The translations under genes were made by a program, and so were the position numbers. Positions 32,289 to 36,198 of a DNA stretch of 36,198 nucleotides are shown here, piece after piece. The notes below the pieces were generated by a model that made no database searches, was not told the origin of the DNA, and was given only the letters and a program-made list of their open reading frames with translations. Source of the stretch: an uncultured Flavobacteriales bacterium (lineage in GTDB: Bacteria; Bacteroidota; Bacteroidia; Flavobacteriales_D; Crocinitomicaceae); NCBI GenBank assembly GCA_903879765.1, contig CAIRMS010000019.1, positions 1-36,198 of the forward strand. Direction: 5' to 3'. Numbering within the stretch: position 1 is the stretch's first letter; every line of letters starts with the position of its first letter.

Positions 32289-34400
32289 TTATTTTAAAGA
32301 AATTTTAATTAATTGACCTTTTACCAATGGATTTCCAGCAGGAACAGATTGAGATTTCACCACTCCTTTACCGGACATTTGAACGATTAATCCAGCAGAT
32401 TCCAAGAGATATACCGCATCCTTCGCCGTTAGTCCAGTGACGTCTGGCACTAATTTTTTATGAATTTTCTTTGCATTAATGTGAATTGAACCTTTTAATG
32501 TATCAGACTGAATCCACTCGTTATCGTTATTCAATTGGTATCGTAAATTGAATGACTTTAATATTTGAGTAACATCACGGCTTGCTGCTGCTTTCACTTT
32601 TGGAAGGTCCGGTGATTTAGTGGCACGTTTTGAATTCACAGCCTTGTGATATTGCAAAGCAGACGCATAAACTTTATTAGCGATTTCAGCGAAAACAGTT
32701 CCTGACACACGTGCTCCGTAATACTCTCTCTTTGGTTTCGAAATAACCACAATACAAGAGTAGATTGGTTTGTTTGCAGGGAAATAACCGACAAAAGAAG
32801 CTTGGTAAAAACTCATTTTCTCGTCATTAAATTTTTTGTTGTCGCCCAAAAGTTTCGCGGTTCCCGTCTTACCTGCAATAGTAAAAAAGGAACTTTTCAA
32901 ATCCCGCCCTGTACCATTTGTCATTACACCTTCTAAACAAGATCTCATGATTGCAAGAGTGCTTTTAGAACAGATTTGATCTTTAATGATGATAGGTTTA
33001 TACGTTTTAATGACGTTCCCTGATCGCTTAATTTGTTGCACAAACTGTGGTCGAACTAGTGTCCCGTTATTTGCGACAGCGTTATAAAAAGCCAGTGTTT
33101 GAATTGGAGATTGTTTTAACTCGTATCCGATAGACATCCATGGAATGGACATTGCAGACCAGCCAGTCATCCCTGGTTTACGAACAAATGGTTTTTTCTC
33201 ACCTTCTATATCGATTCCCAACTTTTCAGTCAAGCCAAAAGTCGCTAAGCGTTCAATAAATTTTTCAGGTTCTGAACGGTAGGCTTTGTAACAAATTTGA
33301 GCAATAACATTCGAGGATTTCTCAAATGCTTTTTTAATGGTAATTGTGCCATAACCCATTCCATGGTTGGAATCAGATAATTTCCCACCAGCGATGGAAT
33401 ACCTTCCACTCGCATTAACTTTGTCCGTAATCTTAAACTTTTTATCTTCAAGTCCAGCCATTACCGATGCCAATTTATACGTAGACCCTGGGACTTCTGC
33501 ATTCCCGATGGCGAAATTGTATGATTCGGCGTATCCTCCCTTTTCTTGCTTTGACAAATTCGCAATCGCACGAACGAAGCCTGTTTTTACATCCATCACA
33601 ATGACACAACCCTCTTGAGCGTTCATGTAAATCATTTGCTTTTCTAGTTCAGAATGTGCTACTTCTTGAATTTCCTTATCAATCGAAGTAATAACCGTTG
33701 CGCCCTCTACAGCATCCTTAATGATTTTACCGGTTTTTTTCCAACCGGATGAAATGCGTTGTTCAAGTTCGATTCCATCTTCCCCTTTCAAGTAATGATG
33801 AAAAGCACCTTCAATCCCAACTTTGTATTCTTTTTTATCAAATTTGTAATAACCAAGGGTCCTACTTAACATGTTACCGTATGGTTTTTTACGTAAAATA
33901 GTTTCCTCATTATCAATGATTCCGCCCTTCATTTGACCTTCTTTGAAGATGGGTAACTTGTTTAACATTTTTCGCTCGTCGTTTGTAACGCGTTTACGAA
34001 TTAAGAGGTAACGTGATTTGCGTTCACGTGCACTGCGGATTTCGTTTTCATATTCACGCGCAGACTTTTCGGGATACATGCGATGCAATCCAGCTGTTAA
34101 TCCAGCTATTTCTGCGTCGAATAACTTTTGGTCTACTACAGTTGCATCCATGTGGATGTCGTAAAAAGTAACGGAAGTAACAAGTGGAATTCCATTCATG
34201 TCTAGAATCTCTCCCATTCTAGGAACCCTTTTCACTGTTTGAACAGGTAATTTCTTATCAACAGAACCAAACAGCGATTCTCTTCCCTCGAGCTGCAAAG
34301 AGATGGTCGTGTAAAGCACCACAAGTATTAAAAACACAAATGTGAAGTAAATCGTATAGGCACGATGTTTCAAGAATTTTTTATCCAAGTCCTTACTCAT
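32289..34400 (-). CDS. ftsI: Septal penicillin-binding protein with PASTA domain (FtsI/PBP3)
   Basis: Class B PBP that cross-links septal peptidoglycan together with FtsW. One N-terminal membrane helix (about 16-36), a dimerisation/pedestal domain (RMGEILDMNG at 61-70), and the transpeptidase domain with S306-T-Y-K309 (active serine), S362-S-N364, and K511-T-G513. A C-terminal PASTA domain lies at about 650-703 (VPDVTGLTAKDAVYLLESAGL). PASTA on FtsI is uncommon in Proteobacteria but frequent in Bacteroidota. At 703 residues it is longer than E. coli FtsI (588). Its start overlaps the FtsL-like gene by 8 nt. Confidence 0.96.
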   Translation of the reverse strand: MSKDLDKKFLKHRAYTIYFTFVFLILVVLYTTISLQLEGRESLFGSVDKKLPVQTVKRVPRMGEILDMNGIPLVTSVTFYDIHMDATVVDQKLFDAEIAGLTAGLHRMYPEKSAREYENEIRSARERKSRYLLIRKRVTNDERKMLNKLPIFKEGQMKGGIIDNEETILRKKPYGNMLSRTLGYYKFDKKEYKVGIEGAFHHYLKGEDGIELEQRISSGWKKTGKIIKDAVEGATVITSIDKEIQEVAHSELEKQMIYMNAQEGCVIVMDVKTGFVRAIANLSKQEKGGYAESYNFAIGNAEVPGSTYKLASVMAGLEDKKFKITDKVNASGRYSIAGGKLSDSNHGMGYGTITIKKAFEKSSNVIAQICYKAYRSEPEKFIERLATFGLTEKLGIDIEGEKKPFVRKPGMTGWSAMSIPWMSIGYELKQSPIQTLAFYNAVANNGTLVRPQFVQQIKRSGNVIKTYKPIIIKDQICSKSTLAIMRSCLEGVMTNGTGRDLKSSFFTIAGKTGTAKLLGDNKKFNDEKMSFYQASFVGYFPANKPIYSCIVVISKPKREYYGARVSGTVFAEIANKVYASALQYHKAVNSKRATKSPDLPKVKAAASRDVTQILKSFNLRYQLNNDNEWIQSDTLKGSIHINAKKIHKKLVPDVTGLTAKDAVYLLESAGLIVQMSGKGVVKSQSVPAGNPLVKGQLIKISLK

Positions 34401-34860
34401 TGTTTTTTCGTTTCAAACGAATGACTTTCGTTGCGTTTTTTGTTTCCTTTATTTCTCTTGACTCTAACTTTTCTGCTAGCTTGTATCTTCTCGTTCTCAA
34501 TTCGAGTCTTGCTTTTGCCTCAATGTATTCTGCGGCATTTTGATCTAATTCTTTTTGGGCGTTATCCAAGTCTTTATTCACTTGTTTCCCGTAATATCCT
34601 TTCGCTACGAGTAGAATCAGTAGAAACATGATGAAGAATATGTAATTCAAATTATTCAAGACAAATTCTTTCGTGAGAAAGTCGCCATTCAATATTTGGG
34701 TAAAGGCAGATGCTTTCGATGTGCTTTTTTCGCTTTTCGAAGGCTTCGGCTTTTCCGACTTTGGTGCTTTCGCGCCTGTTATGTATTCATCTTCATGCAT
34801 TCTTCTCTGCAATTCTAAGTTTCGCGCTACGTGCTCGTGGATTTCGTTCATTCTCTTCAT
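34393..34860 (-). CDS. FtsL-like divisome protein
   Basis: A 155-residue bitopic protein: a charged Lys/Ser/Pro-rich N-terminal cytoplasmic segment (about 30-50), one transmembrane helix at about 69-88 (NNLNYIFFIMFLLILLVAKG), then a Glu/Lys/Gln-rich helical coiled coil to the end. Topology, size and place between rsmH and ftsI are those of FtsL, which links FtsQ/FtsB to FtsWI; sequence identity across the family is low, so the name rests on context. The ATG at 34860 overlaps the rsmH end by 68 nt. An ATG at 34800 (residue 21) would reduce this to 8 nt, the same as the overlap with ftsI, and is a real alternative. Confidence 0.78.
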   Translation of the reverse strand: MKRMNEIHEHVARNLELQRRMHEDEYITGAKAPKSEKPKPSKSEKSTSKASAFTQILNGDFLTKEFVLNNLNYIFFIMFLLILLVAKGYYGKQVNKDLDNAQKELDQNAAEYIEAKARLELRTRRYKLAEKLESREIKETKNATKVIRLKRKNNE

Positions 34861-35707
34861 CAGAGGAAACTATAGGGTGTCGAACGATTTCCGTTAAAGG
34901 TTTTTGAACATTGCCAAAAAAGTCTTTTTCAATTTCACCGGAGAAAGAACCACGTTTCATGAAGTTTTTCACTGGACGATCCTCTAATGAGTGATAGGAG
35001 ATCACTACTAACCTTCCGCCAGGCGCTAAAACGTCCGCAGCTTGAGTCAACATATCTTCTAAAACCTGTAATTCTTGATTTACCTCTATGCGAATGGCTT
35101 GAAATACTTGGGCATAGAATTTATGATCCTTAAATTTCGGAGCGAAACGTTTTAACATGTGCATTAAATCACCTGTTGTTGCAATTACACCATCTGCTCT
35201 TTTTCGGATGATTTCCGAAGCAATTCCTCTGGCATTTTTCAATTCGCCGTAATTTCTAAAGATGCGAATGAGCTCGTGTTCTTCGTATTCGTTTACCACA
35301 TGAAAGGCTGACTTACCCGACTGTTGATTCATGCGCATATCTAAAGGTGCGCTTTCACGTATTGAGAATCCACGTTCTCCTGTATCGAATTGATGAGACG
35401 AAACGCCTAAATCAGCAAGGATGCCATCCACGTGATTCACGCGTAATAACTGCAAGTGATTTTTAAGGAACGCAAAATTCGCTGCGACAAAATGAAAGTT
35501 TGGAGCTTCCCACGCATTTTTCTTCGCGTCGGAATCTTGATCAAAGACAATGAGTTTACCCTCCGGATTTAATTGTTCAAAGATGGCACGTGCGTGTCCA
35601 CCCCCGCCAAAAGTCACATCGACATACGTACCGTTAGGTTTAATAACCAAGGCATCTATGCTTTCTTGAAAAAGAACCGGTATGTGATAGTTAGTATTAT
35701 TCTCCAT
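34793..35707 (-). CDS. rsmH: 16S rRNA (cytosine-1402 N4) methyltransferase
   Basis: SAM-dependent methyltransferase (RsmH/MraW) acting on C1402 of 16S rRNA, a usual first gene of the dcw cluster. The SAM motif YVDVTFGGGGHARAI, GILADLGVSSHQFD, the family-specific ERGFSIRESAPLDMRMN, and near the C-terminus VVISYHSLEDRPVKNF are all visible. The frame runs back to a GTG at 35719, but the ATG at 35707 (304 residues, MENNTNYHIPVL) is the likelier start. It then overlaps the mraZ end by 11 nt. Confidence 0.95.
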   Translation of the reverse strand: MENNTNYHIPVLFQESIDALVIKPNGTYVDVTFGGGGHARAIFEQLNPEGKLIVFDQDSDAKKNAWEAPNFHFVAANFAFLKNHLQLLRVNHVDGILADLGVSSHQFDTGERGFSIRESAPLDMRMNQQSGKSAFHVVNEYEEHELIRIFRNYGELKNARGIASEIIRKRADGVIATTGDLMHMLKRFAPKFKDHKFYAQVFQAIRIEVNQELQVLEDMLTQAADVLAPGGRLVVISYHSLEDRPVKNFMKRGSFSGEIEKDFFGNVQKPLTEIVRHPIVSSDEENERNPRARSAKLRIAEKNA

Positions 35708-36155
35708 TGTCCAAATCACCCATTACTTCATCCGCCAAATCAGCGAAATCAGCCATGTTTCCTTCAATCATATTGAAGTATTTGGATTTGTCCCAGATTT
35801 CAATTCTGTCGTTGTATGCGATAAGCATCACTTCAGAAACTAATCCCACGCGCTCCATATGAGCGATTGGAATTAATAAACGTCCCGCGTTATCTAATGC
35901 CAATTGTTTTGCCCCTTGATGGAACAAACGATAGAACATACGATTTTGCGGTTTAAACAAATTCAATTTAGAAAGTTTCGCGCTTATTTGCTCCCAATCG
36001 GTAAGCGGGTAAAGCGTCAAACAGTCTTCAAATCCTTTGTTCAACATGAAATCTCGCTGGGACGCAGGAGGAAGTTGCTTCCGTAATCCGGAAGGCAAAA
36101 GAAATCGGCCTTTTTCATCCAATTTCACTTCAAATTCTCCTACTAATCCTGCCAT
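35697..36155 (-). CDS. mraZ: Transcriptional regulator MraZ
   Basis: DNA-binding SpoVT/AbrB-like dimer protein that, in other bacteria, represses its own dcw cluster. The 152 residues contain two MraZ repeats, each with the DxxGR motif: LDEKGRFLLP at 12-21 and LDNAGRLLIPIAH further on. The C-terminus is acidic (ADLADEVMGDLDNGE). It is the first gene of the minus-strand cluster and is coupled to rsmH by overlap. Its operator would lie in the last 40 bases of the window and beyond. Confidence 0.95.
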   Translation of the reverse strand: MAGLVGEFEVKLDEKGRFLLPSGLRKQLPPASQRDFMLNKGFEDCLTLYPLTDWEQISAKLSKLNLFKPQNRMFYRLFHQGAKQLALDNAGRLLIPIAHMERVGLVSEVMLIAYNDRIEIWDKSKYFNMIEGNMADFADLADEVMGDLDNGE

Positions 36156-36169
36156 AGCTTTATAATGGG

Positions 36170-36193
36170 TAAAATTAGTGGATTTCTACCACT
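36170..36193 (-). promoter_or_regulatory. Candidate promoter and operator region of mraZ
   Basis: On the minus strand TAATTTTA (36177-36170) matches seven of eight positions of TAnnTTTG, 14 nt before the mraZ ATG. An inverted repeat AGTGG-N7-CCACT lies at 36177-36193. MraZ usually binds direct TGGG-type repeats here, but only one partial copy is visible and the window ends at 36198. Confidence 0.35.
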
Positions 36194-36198
36194 TTTTA

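Noticed and set aside
36177..36193. The AGTGG-N7-CCACT inverted repeat as a proven MraZ operator
   Set aside because: Known MraZ sites are direct repeats of a TGGG-type box; only one partial box is visible and the window ends here, so it is listed only as a candidate.
1..36198. tRNA, rRNA, riboswitch, CRISPR, IS element or prophage
   Set aside because: Intergenic gaps are all short (largest about 200 nt) and none shows cloverleaf, repeat-spacer, transposase or attachment-site features that I could support.

Overview
This window looks like a chromosomal core region of a Bacteroidota bacterium, most likely a marine or freshwater Flavobacteriales member near Crocinitomicaceae/Fluviicola. That placement is inference from four things seen: AT-rich sequence, recurring TAnnTTTG promoter elements in place of clear Shine-Dalgarno signals, an alpha subunit of DNA polymerase III with a fused N-terminal exonuclease, and a Bacteroidota-style division cluster. 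That cluster has a long MraY with an internal insertion, an FtsI with a PASTA domain, and an FtsZ ending in FLHDNVD. I see no phage, IS element, CRISPR array, rRNA or tRNA, and no gene-free stretch over 300 bases.

Region 1 (1-7.4 kb): a coiled-coil zinc-ribbon protein faces dnaE across a bidirectional terminator. A small secreted orphan protein follows. A rhomboid protease and a class IV aminotransferase lie together on the minus strand.

Region 2 (7.6-17.8 kb): mostly plus-strand housekeeping genes. These are rpe, a secreted orphan, a CvfB-like S1 protein, a convergent TIGR00266 protein, a helical orphan, gpsA, aspartokinase, an iron/divalent metal module (feoA, feoB, a 44-residue Cys-containing membrane peptide, corA) and a secreted DUF1573 protein.

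Region 3 (17.9-19.7 kb): a tightly overlapping mtnB-mtnD-mtnC methionine salvage operon on the minus strand. It is separated from region 4 by a perfect 16-bp hairpin.

Region 4 (19.8-36.2 kb): the complete minus-strand division and cell-wall (dcw) cluster, in the order mraZ, rsmH, ftsL-like, ftsI, murE, mraY, murD, orphan, ftsW, murG, murC, ftsQ, ftsA, ftsZ, yqeY. Genes overlap or nearly abut throughout, so they are probably co-transcribed. Together they make the lipid-linked peptidoglycan precursor (MurE/MurD/MurC, MraY, MurG) and the septal machinery (FtsZ, FtsA, FtsQ, FtsL, FtsW, FtsI). murF and ddl are not in the window.

Most of the window is well-known core biology. The most interesting item is the 146-residue orphan between murD and ftsW. 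By eye it aligns along most of its length with the C-terminal domain of the MurD just upstream but lacks the ligand-binding motifs, so it may be a degenerate stand-alone Mur-ligase domain. Other points of interest are three promoters whose -7 element ends only 4-6 nt before the start codon (near-leaderless mRNAs), the small Feo-associated peptide, and several corrected start sites.
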